Positions 8,485 to 17,453 of a stretch of DNA of 64,000 nt are shown here, piece by piece (the first letter of the stretch is position 1; each line of letters starts with the position of its first letter). The stretch covers positions 62,001 to 126,000 of the forward strand of contig JAIOYK010000001.1 in NCBI GenBank assembly GCA_021741145.1, read 5' to 3'. Origin of the DNA: Rhodospirillum sp. GTDB lineage: Bacteria; Pseudomonadota; Alphaproteobacteria; Rhodospirillales; Rhodospirillaceae. Position numbers and translations under genes: made by a program. The notes beneath the pieces were generated by a model, which worked only from the letters and a program-made list of their open reading frames with translations, had not been told where the DNA came from and searched no databases.

Positions 8485-9387
8485 TTAAAAGGCGTAGATG
8501 ACCTTCAGATTGAAGCGATTGCCGTCGAAGGTGTTGCGACTGTAGACCTCGTTCTGCCACTTCGCGGAAAAGGCCATGTTCTGGTAGCGGTATTGAATCT
8601 GCGGACCGATGGCGAAGGTCTGGCGGATGCTGTCGGCGACCTCGACCCCGTTGACCTCGTCCCGCTGGATTTGGTGGACGAAATAACCACCCAGTCCGAC
8701 GGACCAATCCTCGAAGTTCTTCACCAGGGCGTAGTCCATGTGGAACTCGTCACCCGACTGGTAATTGGTCGCCGTATTCTCGGTTTTGATGTTGTACATC
8801 AACTTGGCGGAGGCTTCCCAGCCGTCCTCGTTCCGATAGGTCGCCGTCACCAGGGGTTCGAAGCTCCAATAGTTGGCCCCGATATTAGCCAGATCCCCGG
8901 CATCGTAGCGGCCCGTCGGCGCCGTGATATCCAGACCCGTCGCCAGATGCCAGTCCTTCCAATGCCAGGCCAGGATGAAGGGATCGAAGGTGATGTCGCC
9001 CAGCCCCGTCTTGTGCTGGGACGCGCTGCCCGCCTCCATTGTCACGTCGAAGACCGGGATGACCATATGGGCGCCCCAATTCCCACCCAAGAACTGGAAG
9101 TCGGACATATAAAGGACGCGGGCGGCGACGGCGTTGGCGCGCACGGATATGGACTCTCCGGTGGGCGTGATCACCTTGTCGCCCTGGCCGTCCACCAGGT
9201 CGCCCCGGTAGTCCACGCCATACCCCAACAGGTAGAATCCCGGCGGTGGCAAGGCCCCGGCCATGAAGCCTTCGGCCCCCTGTGGATACTGGTCCGTCCC
9301 CTCCTTGGCGAGGGCCAAGCGTCCGCTTCCCGCCAGCGCGCCCCCCAGCGCGACCGCCACCAACGCGGCCATGACATGTTTACCCAT
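8485..9387 (-). CDS. Outer-membrane channel of the phenol-degradation MetA family
   Basis: Predicted beta-barrel outer-membrane protein of 300 residues for uptake of aromatic or other hydrophobic compounds. It has a signal peptide (MAALVAVALGGALAGSGRLA-LAKEG), then PPPGFYLLGYGVDYRGDLV and a run of alternating strands. GLGDITFDPFILAWHWKD and the HLATGLDITAPTGRYD segment are typical of the Phenol_MetA_deg family. The protein ends in Phe, as outer-membrane barrels do. The gene overlaps the upstream ferredoxin gene by 8 bp and is the last gene of the meta-cleavage operon, which supports a role in importing the pathway substrate. Signal peptide and barrel are seen; the substrate is inferred. Confidence 0.85.
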   Translation of the reverse strand: MGKHVMAALVAVALGGALAGSGRLALAKEGTDQYPQGAEGFMAGALPPPGFYLLGYGVDYRGDLVDGQGDKVITPTGESISVRANAVAARVLYMSDFQFLGGNWGAHMVIPVFDVTMEAGSASQHKTGLGDITFDPFILAWHWKDWHLATGLDITAPTGRYDAGDLANIGANYWSFEPLVTATYRNEDGWEASAKLMYNIKTENTATNYQSGDEFHMDYALVKNFEDWSVGLGGYFVHQIQRDEVNGVEVADSIRQTFAIGPQIQYRYQNMAFSAKWQNEVYSRNTFDGNRFNLKVIYAF

Positions 9388-9760
9388 GCTGTAACCTCCC
9401 TTTGTTTGCTTTTTGAATGGCCGGAGCGGATTGACCCCAGGCCTTGTTGATTTTCCCCAGGACCCTGACCATCAGGTCGCTCCGGGGACGGATCCGGCAG
9501 GCGAGACCAACGCCGTCCCGCTCATCCTCCTCGCCCACATGGGCGCGGCTCATGATCTCTCCGGCGTACTGACCCGAGAGGACCTTGATTTTGCAGACGC
9601 CGCACCCGCCCCCTCGGCAGCCCAGGGGAATGCCCTTGCGGCCCTTCGCCGCCATGGCGTGGAGAACCGATTGGCCGCCGTCGCAGGTGAAGCGGTCGAC
9701 CTCGACGCCGTTATCGTCCAGGAAGATGATGGCGTGAAACGCGGGATTCGGCGGGGTCAT
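9380..9760 (-). CDS. Plant-type [2Fe-2S] ferredoxin (XylT/DmpQ-like)
   Basis: Ferredoxin of 126 residues. The cluster motif is C-x5-C-x2-C (CRGGGCGVC within GIPLGCRGGGCGVCKIKVLS) with the last cysteine in GLACRIRP. This matches XylT/DmpQ proteins, which re-reduce oxidised iron in catechol 2,3-dioxygenase. In the dmp and xyl operons the ferredoxin gene lies just before the dioxygenase; here it is near the far end of the lower operon, with the dioxygenase transcribed divergently 8 kb away. The ATG at 9760 overlaps the stop of the tautomerase gene (ATGA). The C terminus (KINKAWGQSAPAIQKANKG) extends past the usual end. The family call is firm; the dioxygenase-reactivating role is inferred from context. 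Confidence 0.87.
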   Translation of the reverse strand: MTPPNPAFHAIIFLDDNGVEVDRFTCDGGQSVLHAMAAKGRKGIPLGCRGGGCGVCKIKVLSGQYAGEIMSRAHVGEEDERDGVGLACRIRPRSDLMVRVLGKINKAWGQSAPAIQKANKGRLQHG

Positions 9761-10179
9761 GGCTGACTTCCCCCCGTCAGGGCGCGGAGGTGGTCGGCCC
9801 GGGCAAGGGCGGCGGGAACACCGCCGATGGCCCATTCCTCGGGCTGGACCCGCCTGCAATGACCCCGGATCAAGCCCCGGTCCACGCCAAGAAGGTGGAC
9901 CAGCAGGTCCGTGAACCCGGCAAGCAAGGCCTGGCGTTGATCCAGGGACCGCCCCTCCAGAACCAGGAACTCGAAATAGGGTGCGCCCTTGTCCCCCATG
10001 GCCTGGACCTTTCCCGCCAGGGCGACGCGGCTGGGGGGATAGGTTTGGATGAGGACCCTGACCCGGTCCATGGGACTGCTCAGGACGTCGGCGTAGAGCC
10101 GGGACGCCTCCTCGAGCAGGCACCGTTCCTGGTCCGGCGACGCGGCGCCCTCGACAAGGTGAAAGTGAACGATCGGCAT
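9757..10179 (-). CDS. Double-length tautomerase-superfamily protein
   Basis: Protein of 140 residues beginning MPIVHFHLVEG, so removal of Met exposes the N-terminal proline used as catalytic base in the 4-oxalocrotonate tautomerase superfamily. It is twice the length of 4-OT, like the fused-subunit branch (cis-CaaD, MIF-like). A second beta-alpha unit begins near GAPYFEFLVLEGRSLDQRQA, without its own proline in position. The first arginine position of 4-OT (Arg11) is Ala here (LVEGAAS). Substrate unknown; the setting in a meta-cleavage operon suggests an enol-keto or hydrating step on a ring-fission product. It overlaps the ferredoxin gene by 4 bp and lies about 100 bp after the SDR gene. Confidence 0.75.
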   Translation of the reverse strand: MPIVHFHLVEGAASPDQERCLLEEASRLYADVLSSPMDRVRVLIQTYPPSRVALAGKVQAMGDKGAPYFEFLVLEGRSLDQRQALLAGFTDLLVHLLGVDRGLIRGHCRRVQPEEWAIGGVPAALARADHLRALTGGSQP

Positions 10180-10279
10180 TGTTTCCTCCCTGGAACAAGG
10201 CCTGGGATTGAGCGATTTTTTTTTACGGTTCGCGCCCTTGGATCCCGGTCCCTATTGATGGATTGGTTGATCGGTGGTG

Positions 10280-11041
10280 TCAGGGCAGTCCTTTCCGTCG
10301 TCCGCCGTCGATCATCAAGGTCGAACCGGTCATGGCCTCGGCTTCCGGATCCAACAGCATGGCGATGGCCCAGGCCACCTGGGCCGGGTCGACCAACCCA
10401 CCGATGGCGGACTCTTCCCCCAATTCGTCGATCACGGTTTTAATGGACACGCCCCTCCGCTCCGCCTGATTGGCCACGACCCGACTCAGCCGCGCCGTGT
10501 CCGCGGGACCCGGGGCGATGGAATGGGCGGTAATCCCCCTTGGCCCCAAGGCCAGGGCGAGTTGACGGACGACATTGAACAAAGCGGCATTGGCCACCCC
10601 GGCGGCGGCGGCATAGGCGGTGGGCTCCAAGCCGTAGTGGCCACCGATCCCCACCAGCCGGGAACCCCGATCGAGGTGGCCGTCCACGGCCCGGGCGAGA
10701 CGCAACATGCCGCCAACCTTGATGTTGACCGAGGCCGCCATGGCCCCGGTATCCACCTCCAGCACCCCGCCGGGCGCGGCGAGGCCGGGGCCGTGCACGG
10801 CGATGCGCACGGGGCCGGTCAAGGCGCTCCGAATCGCCGGGACGGCATCATCCTCGGCGATATCGGCGACACAGGGCACCACCCCGGGGATTTCCCCGGC
10901 CAGGGCCTCCAGGGCCGCGCCGGTCCGACCCACGGCCAGCAGGGTCAGCCCCTTGCCGGTCAGCCGTCGGGCGATGGCGCGCCCGAAATCTCCGGTGGCG
11001 CCCACCAGGACGGCCAAGTCCGATCCACGGGACGCGCTCAT
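10280..11041 (-). CDS. SDR-family protein lacking the catalytic Tyr-x3-Lys lysine
   Basis: Rossmann-fold protein of 253 residues in the meta-cleavage operon, with an ATGA overlap to the aldolase gene. The nucleotide-binding loop is [16 protein letters not shown] (residues 12-27), close to the TGxxxGxG pattern. The active-site region reads [20 protein letters not shown]. Tyr143 is present but the residue four later is Ala147, not Lys, and the serine usually found in the ISS motif is replaced by Gly133/Gly134. The C terminus has the usual PGPADT and MIDGG motifs. The chemistry is therefore probably not classical dehydrogenation; it may bind a pathway intermediate or have another activity. No SDR belongs to the textbook dmp/xyl lower pathway. 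Confidence 0.8.
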   Translation of the reverse strand: MSASRGSDLAVLVGATGDFGRAIARRLTGKGLTLLAVGRTGAALEALAGEIPGVVPCVADIAEDDAVPAIRSALTGPVRIAVHGPGLAAPGGVLEVDTGAMAASVNIKVGGMLRLARAVDGHLDRGSRLVGIGGHYGLEPTAYAAAAGVANAALFNVVRQLALALGPRGITAHSIAPGPADTARLSRVVANQAERRGVSIKTVIDELGEESAIGGLVDPAQVAWAIAMLLDPEAEAMTGSTLMIDGGRRKGLP

Positions 11042-12150
11042 CCGACCTGCCTTTCGGGTTGGGACGACGCGGGGAGCAACCCCGACTCCTTGGCTTCGGC
11101 CCTGGCCTTGGCCATGGTCATGGCGGTGTCCTGGATCATGTCCTCCTGCCCGCCGATCATTTTCTTGCGGCCCAGTTCGACCAGGATATCCCGGGCGGGG
11201 ACGCCGAATTCCCGGGCGGCGTGCTTGGCGTGCAGCAGAAAGGTGGAATAGACCCCGGCGTATCCCAGGGTCAGGCTGTCCCGATCGACGCGGACCATGT
11301 GGTCCATCATCGGCGTGACGATCTCCTCGGCGATATCCATCAGCTTGAACAGGTCGACGCCGGTCTTGATGCCCATCCGGTCACAGACCGCGGCCAGGAC
11401 CTCCAGTGGCGTGTTGCCCGCCCCCGCGCCCAAACCGGCGACGGAGGCGTCGATGCGGGTCGCTCCGGCCTCGATGGCCACCAGCGAGTTGGCGATGCCC
11501 ATGCCCATGTTGTGATGGCCATGGAAGCCTATTTCCGTTTCCGGCTTCAGAACCTCGCGCAGGGCACCGATACGGGCCTTGACGTCCTCGGGGAGCATGT
11601 ACCCCGCGCTGTCGGTCACGTAGACCGTGTGGGCGCCGTAGTCCTCGAACGTCTTGCCCTGCTCGGCGATGCCCTTGGGGTCGTTCAGATGGGCCATCAT
11701 CAGGAATCCGGTGGTGTCCATGCCCAGCTTGCGCGCATAGGCGATGTGCTGGGGCGCCGTATCGGCCTCGGTGCAATGGGTGGCCACATGGACACTCCGG
11801 GCCCCGGCGTCGAAGGCGGCGTGGAGGTCCTTCATGGTGCCCAGGCCGGGCAGCAGCAGGACGGAGACCTTGGCCCGTTTCATGCGGGAGGCGACCGCGG
11901 AGATGTATTCCTCGTTGCTGGCGAGGGCGAAGCCATGTTGCAGGGAGTTGCCCCCCAGGCCCGCCCCGTGGGTAACCTGGAGGTAGGGAACGCCCGCGTC
12001 GTCCAGCGCCGTGGCCAGGGTCACCATCTGCGCGATGGTGATCTGTTCACGCTTGGCATGCATGCCGTCGCGCAGACACATGTCGTGGAGGATGATCTCC
12101 TTGCCCGCGAGGGGGCGCGCCGAGGGGGATATCGGATCGAAATCGGTCAT
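11038..12150 (-). CDS. dmpG: 4-hydroxy-2-oxovalerate aldolase
   Basis: Class II aldolase of 370 residues that splits 4-hydroxy-2-oxovalerate into pyruvate and acetaldehyde in the last part of the meta-cleavage pathway. The family signatures are [17 protein letters not shown] near the N terminus, [16 protein letters not shown], and the metal site [14 protein letters not shown] with [12 protein letters not shown]. DmpG forms a complex with the acylating acetaldehyde dehydrogenase, channelling acetaldehyde; the partner gene overlaps by 4 bp (ATGA at 12147-12150), which fits equal synthesis. The C terminus is somewhat longer than in DmpG. Start chosen at 12150 because the longer open frame upstream is the antisense shadow of the dehydrogenase gene. 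Confidence 0.95.
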   Translation of the reverse strand: MTDFDPISPSARPLAGKEIILHDMCLRDGMHAKREQITIAQMVTLATALDDAGVPYLQVTHGAGLGGNSLQHGFALASNEEYISAVASRMKRAKVSVLLLPGLGTMKDLHAAFDAGARSVHVATHCTEADTAPQHIAYARKLGMDTTGFLMMAHLNDPKGIAEQGKTFEDYGAHTVYVTDSAGYMLPEDVKARIGALREVLKPETEIGFHGHHNMGMGIANSLVAIEAGATRIDASVAGLGAGAGNTPLEVLAAVCDRMGIKTGVDLFKLMDIAEEIVTPMMDHMVRVDRDSLTLGYAGVYSTFLLHAKHAAREFGVPARDILVELGRKKMIGGQEDMIQDTAMTMAKARAEAKESGLLPASSQPERQVG

Positions 12151-13064
12151 TGGGCGGCCTCCGTGGCGGAGAGGGTCAAGGTTCCGGCGAGGATCTCCTC
12201 GGCGAAGAGTTCCGCGGTCCGGGTGGCCGCGGCGGTCATGATGTCCAGGTTTCCGGCATAGGTGGGCAGGTAGTCGCCCAGGCCCGCGACCTCCATGAAG
12301 ACCGCGACCTTGTCGCCCTCGAAGGCCGGGCCATTCACCAGCCTGTAGCCGGGCACGTATTTCTGGACCTCGCCGATCATGCCCAGAATGGAGTCCGTGA
12401 TCGTGTCTCGGTCCGGCTCGCCCTCGGTCAGGCAATAGATGGTGTTGCGCATGATCATGGGCGGTTCGGCCGGGTTGATGATGGCCAGGGCCTTGCCCTT
12501 CTTGGCGCCTCCCACCACCTCGATGGCGTTCGAGGTGGTATAGGTGAACTCGTCCAGGTTCGCGCGCGTCCCCGGACCGATGGACTTGGAGGCCAGACTG
12601 GCGATGATTTCGGCGTAGCGCACGGGCTGGACCTGGGACACGGCATGGACGATGGGGATCGTCGCCTGACCGGCGCAGGAGATCATGTTGACGTTCATCA
12701 CCCGTTCGTCGGCGTATTTGCGCAGGTTCACAGGCGGCACGCAAAGCGGGCCGATGGCCGCGGGCGTCAGGTCGATCATCAGCACGCCCAGTGCGTTCAG
12801 CTTGGCGCTGTTCTCGGCGTGGACATAGGCGCTGGTGGCGTCGAAGGCGATCTGGATGCCATCGGCGTCCACATGGGGAAGCAGGCCGTCGACCCCCTCC
12901 GCCGTGGTCTTCAGGCCCATGTCCCGGGCGCGGGCCAAGCCCTCCGAATTGGGATCGATGCCGACCATCCAGACCGGGTCCAGCACGGGGCTGCGCTTGA
13001 TTTTATGGATCAGGTCCGTGCCGATGTTGCCCGACCCGATCAGGGCGCATTTGATTTTCGTCAT
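12147..13064 (-). CDS. dmpF: Acetaldehyde dehydrogenase (acylating)
   Basis: Enzyme of 305 residues converting acetaldehyde, NAD and CoA to acetyl-CoA; it is the channelling partner of the aldolase. The NAD-binding segment is [14 protein letters not shown] at residues 6-19. The catalytic cysteine lies in [20 protein letters not shown]. Further family motifs are [20 protein letters not shown] and [13 protein letters not shown]. Length agrees with DmpF/BphJ/MhpF. It overlaps the genes on both sides by 4 bp, so translation is probably coupled along the operon. Confidence 0.96.
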   Translation of the reverse strand: MTKIKCALIGSGNIGTDLIHKIKRSPVLDPVWMVGIDPNSEGLARARDMGLKTTAEGVDGLLPHVDADGIQIAFDATSAYVHAENSAKLNALGVLMIDLTPAAIGPLCVPPVNLRKYADERVMNVNMISCAGQATIPIVHAVSQVQPVRYAEIIASLASKSIGPGTRANLDEFTYTTSNAIEVVGGAKKGKALAIINPAEPPMIMRNTIYCLTEGEPDRDTITDSILGMIGEVQKYVPGYRLVNGPAFEGDKVAVFMEVAGLGDYLPTYAGNLDIMTAAATRTAELFAEEILAGTLTLSATEAAQ

Positions 13065-13303
13065 GCCAAGGTCTCCTCGCGGGCGAGAGCGGGCGCGGGG
13101 GGAGTCAGGGTCTGGCGGCGCTTATGCGGAGGCATGCCCCCCACGTAAAACCCCTCCGTCGCGTGATGTTCGGTGACAAGGATGCGGACCGACTCCACGG
13201 GCACATCGAGGCTGTCCACGAGGGCCTGGGTCACGGCCCGGGCCATGCGGTCCTTCTGGTCCGTGGTCCGGCCTTCCAGCAGGTGTATTTCCATGATGGG
13301 CAT
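13061..13303 (-). CDS. dmpI: 4-oxalocrotonate tautomerase
   Basis: Tautomerase of 80 residues converting the enol form of 4-oxalocrotonate to the keto form in the dehydrogenase branch of the meta pathway. After Met removal, Pro1, Arg11 (in LLEGRTTDQ) and Arg39 (in [10 protein letters not shown]) of the classical enzyme are all present. FYVGG supplies the aromatic residue near position 50. Compared with the 62-residue enzyme of the xyl and dmp pathways it has about 17 additional C-terminal residues ([19 protein letters not shown]). It overlaps the acetaldehyde dehydrogenase gene by 4 bp. Confidence 0.92.
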   Translation of the reverse strand: MPIMEIHLLEGRTTDQKDRMARAVTQALVDSLDVPVESVRILVTEHHATEGFYVGGMPPHKRRQTLTPPAPALAREETLA

Positions 13304-13330
13304 GGGAGCCCTCCCTGAATTTGCCTTGGC

Positions 13331-14128
13331 TTATTCGACGAAGCGGATGGAGACGTCGCCCAGGTCCTGGAAGCGGGCGATGACGTGGTCTCCAGGGGTC
13401 ACGGGCAGGGCCGCGGTGATGCCGCCACTGAGAACCAGACTGCCCGCGGGCAAGGTTTCGCCAAGGCCATGGAGAATCTGAACGAGCAGGGCGACAGCAT
13501 CCGCCGGATGGCCCATCACCGCGGCCGAGGCGCCCATGGCGACGATTTCGCCGTTGATTTCCATGACCACGCCAAGCGTGCGCGGATCGACGTCGGTGGT
13601 CCGCCGGGCCCGCCCCCCCCCAACGAAGAGCGCCGAGGAGCCGTTGTCGGCCACCACGCTTTCCAGGTCGAATTTGAACCCGGAGAACCGGCTGTCGATA
13701 ATCTCGATGGCGGGCAGGATGTAGTCGGTGGCCTCCAGGACCTCCGCCCGGCCGACCGACGGACCCGAGAGCTCCCGGGCCATGACGAAGGCGACCTCGC
13801 ATTCCACCCGGGGGTGGATCAGACCCTTGACGGAAATCGCCGAGTTCTCCGGCCGCGCCATGGTGTGGGTGAGGAAACCGATGGAGGGAACGGAAACGCC
13901 CATTTGCTCCATCTTCGCCTTCGACGTCAGCCCCGCCTTCCAGCCCACTTGCCGTTGGCCTTGGGACAGGTAGCTTTGGCGCAGGGCCATCTGCACGGCA
14001 TAGCCATCGTCGATGGTCATGTCCGGGTAGTCATCGGTGAGCTTCGGGATGGCCACGCCGGTGGTCTGGGCGCGCTCCACCCGCTCGCGCAGCAGGGCGA
14101 TGTCCTGGGGGGTCAGGGTCACGGTCAT
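13331..14128 (-). CDS. dmpH: 4-oxalocrotonate decarboxylase
   Basis: Metal-dependent decarboxylase of 265 residues that turns 2-oxo-3-hexenedioate into 2-hydroxypenta-2,4-dienoate. It works in complex with the hydratase encoded just upstream, and both belong to the fumarylacetoacetate-hydrolase fold. The sequence follows DmpH/XylI closely: KLTDDYPDMTIDDGYAVQ, GWKAGLTSKAKMEQMGV, LIHPRVECEVAFV, EIIDSRFSGFKFDLESVVAD, and LSGGITAALPVTPGD near the end. Distinction from the hydratase rests on these segments. The start at 14128 overlaps the hydratase stop by 4 bp. Confidence 0.92.
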   Translation of the reverse strand: MTVTLTPQDIALLRERVERAQTTGVAIPKLTDDYPDMTIDDGYAVQMALRQSYLSQGQRQVGWKAGLTSKAKMEQMGVSVPSIGFLTHTMARPENSAISVKGLIHPRVECEVAFVMARELSGPSVGRAEVLEATDYILPAIEIIDSRFSGFKFDLESVVADNGSSALFVGGGRARRTTDVDPRTLGVVMEINGEIVAMGASAAVMGHPADAVALLVQILHGLGETLPAGSLVLSGGITAALPVTPGDHVIARFQDLGDVSIRFVE

Positions 14129-14940
14129 GGGGTGATCCTCCCGGAAACGGCGGACTGGCCGAAGAAGCGGGTCTGACAGGTGCCCAGGCCGCCAATGGTG
14201 CAGACAAGCTCGTCCCCATCGGTGACGGGGATCAGGGAGGATTGGGATCCGGACAGGATCACCTCGCCCGCCGTGAAGGGGATGCCCAGCGGCCCCAGGG
14301 TATTGGCCAGCCAGGCCACGGCATTGGCCGGAGAACCCTGGACCGCGGCACCAACGCCGGTCGAGAACAAAGCGCCGTTCTTCTCCACGACCATGCCAGC
14401 CAGCGTGATGTCGATATCCCGGGGATCGGCCCACATGTCCGAAAGCACGAAGACCCCGCAGGAGGCGTTGTCCGCCACGGTGTCCATGATGCCGATGCGC
14501 CAATCGGTGATCCGGGAATCGACGATCTCGAAACAGGGCACCACGTAGTCCGTGGCCCGGATGACGTCCATGGCGGTGACACCGGGACCGGTCAGGTCTT
14601 GCTTCAGGACAAAGGCCAATTCGGCCTCCGCCTTCGGTTGGATCAGGCCGGAGAGATCCACGCCCCTGGCCGCGTCCACTTTCATGGCCGCGGTCAATTG
14701 GCCGAAATCCGGTTGGTACACCCCCAGCATGTCCTGAACGGCCTTGCTGGTGACGCCGATTTTCTTGCCGATGACGCTGTCCCCCGCGGCGACCCGACGC
14801 GCGACGAAGCGCGACTGGATCCGATAGGCCTCCTCCAGGGTGATGGAGGGGTCCTGTTCGATGAGGGGCGTTATGGTGCTCCGTCCAAGGAAGGCGTCGT
14901 ACAACGCATCCCCGAACCGGGTGATGGCTTGGGTATCCAT
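14125..14940 (-). CDS. dmpE: 2-hydroxypenta-2,4-dienoate (2-oxopent-4-enoate) hydratase
   Basis: Hydratase of 271 residues that adds water to 2-hydroxypenta-2,4-dienoate to give 4-hydroxy-2-oxovalerate. It is a paralogue of the decarboxylase beside it. Matching DmpE/XylJ/MhpD are VIGKKIGVTSKAVQDMLGV, QPDFGQLTAAM, LIQPKAEAELAFVLKQDL, CFEIVDSRITDWRIGIMD, and VADNASCGVFVL. ATG at 14940; the longer open frame upstream belongs to the antisense of the dehydrogenase gene. The 13-bp gap to the dehydrogenase gene and the 4-bp overlap with dmpH place it in the middle of the operon. Confidence 0.94.
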   Translation of the reverse strand: MDTQAITRFGDALYDAFLGRSTITPLIEQDPSITLEEAYRIQSRFVARRVAAGDSVIGKKIGVTSKAVQDMLGVYQPDFGQLTAAMKVDAARGVDLSGLIQPKAEAELAFVLKQDLTGPGVTAMDVIRATDYVVPCFEIVDSRITDWRIGIMDTVADNASCGVFVLSDMWADPRDIDITLAGMVVEKNGALFSTGVGAAVQGSPANAVAWLANTLGPLGIPFTAGEVILSGSQSSLIPVTDGDELVCTIGGLGTCQTRFFGQSAVSGRITP

Positions 14941-14953
14941 GGTGTCCGCTTCC

Positions 14954-16414
14954 TTACAGCTTGACGCAGACGTTGCGGGTTTCGGTGTAGAACTCCAGGG
15001 AGTGCGCACCGCCCTCCCGGCCGATGCCGGATTGCTTGGAACCACCGAAGGCGGTGCGCAGGTCCCGGAGGAACCAACTGTTGACCCAGGTGATGCCGAC
15101 CTCGATCTCGCCGGCCAGCCGATGGGCGCGTGACAGGTCCCGGGTCCACAGGGAGGTGGACAGGCCGTAATCGGTGTCATTGGCCAGAGCGACCACCTCC
15201 TCCTCGCCGTCGAAGGGGCGGATGTGGCAGCAGGGGCCGAAGATCTCCTCGCGCACCACCCGGGCGTGGTCGGGCAGGCCGGTCCAAATGGTGGGTTGGA
15301 TCCAGTTGCCCCCGGCCAGGTCTTCCGGCATGTCGGGCACCCCGCCGCCCGTCACCACGGTGGCCCCTTCCTCCACGGCCAGCTTGTAGTAGGACAGCAC
15401 CTTCTCCCGATGGTCGAGGCTGATCAAAGGACCGTAATCGGCCTTTGGGTCATCGGGGCGCCCGAGGGAAACGGATTCGGCCTTGGTCTTCAGTCTGTTG
15501 GTGAACGCCTCGAAAATGGGGCGCTCCACATAGACCCGCTCGGTGCCCAAGCAGACCTGCCCGGTGTTCAGGAAGGCCGACCGGAAGATGCCGTCCACGG
15601 CGGCGTCCAGGTCGCAATCGGCGAAGACGATGCCCGCGTTCTTGCCCCCCATTTCAAAGGACACATCGCGCACGCCCTCGGCCGCAGCCTTCATGATGGC
15701 CGTGCCGGTGAGGGTCTCGCCGGTGAAGGTGATCGCGTCCACGTCCGGATGTTGGGTCAGGAATGCCCCGGCGCTGTCCGGACCGAAGCCATGGACCACG
15801 TTGAAGACACCCTTCGGAATGCCGACGGCGTTCATCACCTCGCCAAGCAAGGTGGTGGTCTGGGGGGTCTCCTCGGACGGCTTGACCACCACCGTGTTCC
15901 CACAAGCCAGCGCCGGGCCGACCTTCCAGGTCATCAGCAGGAAGGGGGCGTTCCAGGGGGCGATGACCCCGATCACGCCCTTGGGACGGCGGATGGCGTA
16001 ATTGAGTGCCCCGGCTCCGTCGGGGGTGACCATCTCGAAGGCTTCGGTGGCGGCGGTCTTGACCGTGTCGGCGAAGACCTTGAAGTTCGCCGCCCCCCGG
16101 GGAATGAAGGCGTGGGTCATCACATGGCGGGGCTGGCCCGTGTCGGCCATTTCCGCCTCCACGAAATCCTCGAAGCGTTGGGTGATTCCGTCGGCCAGGG
16201 CATGGAGCAGATCCACCCGCTGGTCCGTGGTCAGCTTGCCCCAATCCCCCTTGAGCGCGCGCCGGGCCGCGGAAACCGCGGCGTCCACCTCGGCCGCCCC
16301 GGCTTCCGTCACGGTGGCGATCACCTGACCGGTGACCGGCGACCTCTTGGTGAAGGTCTTTCCATCCGGATCCCCGGTAAAGGCGCCGTCGATGAAATTC
16401 TGGATCGTTCGCAT
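14954..16414 (-). CDS. dmpC: 2-hydroxymuconic semialdehyde dehydrogenase
   Basis: NAD-dependent aldehyde dehydrogenase of 486 residues that oxidises the product of catechol 2,3-cleavage. It is the first gene of the leftward meta operon. Catalytic motifs are visible: the glutamate in VSFEMGGKNAG, the cysteine in NTGQVCLGTERVYVE, and IAPWNAPFLLMTWKVGPALA for the cofactor side. WVNSWFLRDLRTAFGGSKQSGIGREGG is typical of DmpC/XylG. The ATG at 16414 has GAGGGTGGC upstream and is preferred to an earlier start. No gene for the hydrolase branch (DmpD/XylF) occurs in the window. Expression is likely controlled through the palindrome at 16501-16515. Confidence 0.95.
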   Translation of the reverse strand: MRTIQNFIDGAFTGDPDGKTFTKRSPVTGQVIATVTEAGAAEVDAAVSAARRALKGDWGKLTTDQRVDLLHALADGITQRFEDFVEAEMADTGQPRHVMTHAFIPRGAANFKVFADTVKTAATEAFEMVTPDGAGALNYAIRRPKGVIGVIAPWNAPFLLMTWKVGPALACGNTVVVKPSEETPQTTTLLGEVMNAVGIPKGVFNVVHGFGPDSAGAFLTQHPDVDAITFTGETLTGTAIMKAAAEGVRDVSFEMGGKNAGIVFADCDLDAAVDGIFRSAFLNTGQVCLGTERVYVERPIFEAFTNRLKTKAESVSLGRPDDPKADYGPLISLDHREKVLSYYKLAVEEGATVVTGGGVPDMPEDLAGGNWIQPTIWTGLPDHARVVREEIFGPCCHIRPFDGEEEVVALANDTDYGLSTSLWTRDLSRAHRLAGEIEVGITWVNSWFLRDLRTAFGGSKQSGIGREGGAHSLEFYTETRNVCVKL

Positions 16415-16500
16415 GCCACCCTCGTCGTTTCCACCCAAAGTGGGACCCAGGCTAGAAACGAAGTGACATACCCGTCCAATACCAACGTAGCAGTCATTTA

Positions 16501-16515
16501 ATACCTAATAGGTAT
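16501..16515. promoter_or_regulatory. Palindromic operator candidate for the LysR regulator (meta operon side)
   Basis: ATACCTAATAGGTAT, a perfect inverted repeat that contains ATAC-N7-GTAT, the core recognised by BenM/CatM-type LysR regulators. It lies about 87 bp upstream of the dmpC start and overlaps the lysR stop codon. The same arms recur at 17454-17468. Confidence 0.75.
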
Positions 16516-17422
16516 CATCATGACTCTGGGTTTGAGACTCGCCGATGATACGAGCGGTTTCTAGGAAGGCCCGGAGGATGGGGGACGGGTCGTTTTCCCG
16601 GTAGATGCAGCTCAAGTCCACCGACCAACTGTCCTGGTAATCGGAAATGGGCCGGAAGGTGACCCCGGGTAGGGTCAGGGTGGTCAGGGAATTCGGGACA
16701 AGGCATAGGCCGAACCCGCTGGCCGCCAGGGCCACCGCGGTGACGCCGTCGCCCACTTCCTGTCGGATGTTGGGCAGGAAGCCCAGGCCGTGGCAGATGC
16801 TGATCACCTTGTCGATGAAATTTGGCCGCCCGGCGGTGGGAAAGACGATCAGAGGACTTTCGGAAATGACCTTCAAGGGCACCCGGTCCAGGTGGGCCAG
16901 GGGATGGGTCGTGGACATGGCGATATACAGCCGCTCTTGGAGAATGCGTTCGGCGCGGATCCCCGGGGCGGGGGACAGAAAGCGGTTGAAGCCCACGTTG
17001 ATACGCCTCTGCCGCAGGGCGTCCAATTGCTCGCCCTTGGTCATCTGATGGAAGACCAGGGTGACGTCGGGAAACCGGTCCTTGAAGGCCAACAGGATCT
17101 TGGGGATGGTGTCCAGGATGGCGGAGCCGAAAATGGCGATGTCGAAGCGTCCCACCTCGCCCCGGGAGGCCCGGATGGCCCGTTCCGTGGCCAGTTCGAA
17201 GGTGCTGAGGATATTGCGCGCTTCCTCAAGGAAGAGAGCGCCCACCGGCGTGATCTCCATGCCCTTGGGGGTGCGGGTGAACAGGGAGACGTTCAACTCC
17301 TCCTCGATCTGCTTGATCTGACGGGTCAAGGGAGGTTGGGAGATGTTCAGGCGTTTCGCCGCCCTGCCGATGTTTTCTTCCTCGGCGACCGCGATAAAAT
17401 ACTTGATTTGACGGAAGTCCAT
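16505..17422 (-). CDS. LysR-family regulator of the meta-cleavage genes
   Basis: Transcription regulator of 305 residues. The N-terminal winged helix-turn-helix is typical (MDFRQIKYFIAVAEEENIGR, then AAKRLNISQPPLTRQIKQIE, then LFTRTPKGMEITPVG), followed by a periplasmic-binding-like effector domain (IAIFGSAILDTIPKIL). Length and N terminus resemble BenM/CatM/CatR regulators of aromatic catabolism. The start at 17422 is preferred to the in-frame ATG at 17455, because the latter lies inside the operator palindrome and lacks a ribosome binding site, while GAGG precedes 17422. It sits between the operon and the dioxygenase gene, each fronted by an identical-type palindrome, so it probably controls both and itself. 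The inducer is inferred to be a pathway aromatic or ring-fission compound. Confidence 0.88.
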   Translation of the reverse strand: MDFRQIKYFIAVAEEENIGRAAKRLNISQPPLTRQIKQIEEELNVSLFTRTPKGMEITPVGALFLEEARNILSTFELATERAIRASRGEVGRFDIAIFGSAILDTIPKILLAFKDRFPDVTLVFHQMTKGEQLDALRQRRINVGFNRFLSPAPGIRAERILQERLYIAMSTTHPLAHLDRVPLKVISESPLIVFPTAGRPNFIDKVISICHGLGFLPNIRQEVGDGVTAVALAASGFGLCLVPNSLTTLTLPGVTFRPISDYQDSWSVDLSCIYRENDPSPILRAFLETARIIGESQTQSHDDTY

Positions 17423-17453
17423 GGGTCCGAGCCTCATTCTCGCTGGAATATTC

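Noticed and set aside
8293-9450. 385-codon plus-strand frame opposite the outer-membrane channel gene
   Set aside because: The minus strand encodes a clear signal peptide and barrel; the plus frame shows only composition typical of antisense reading.
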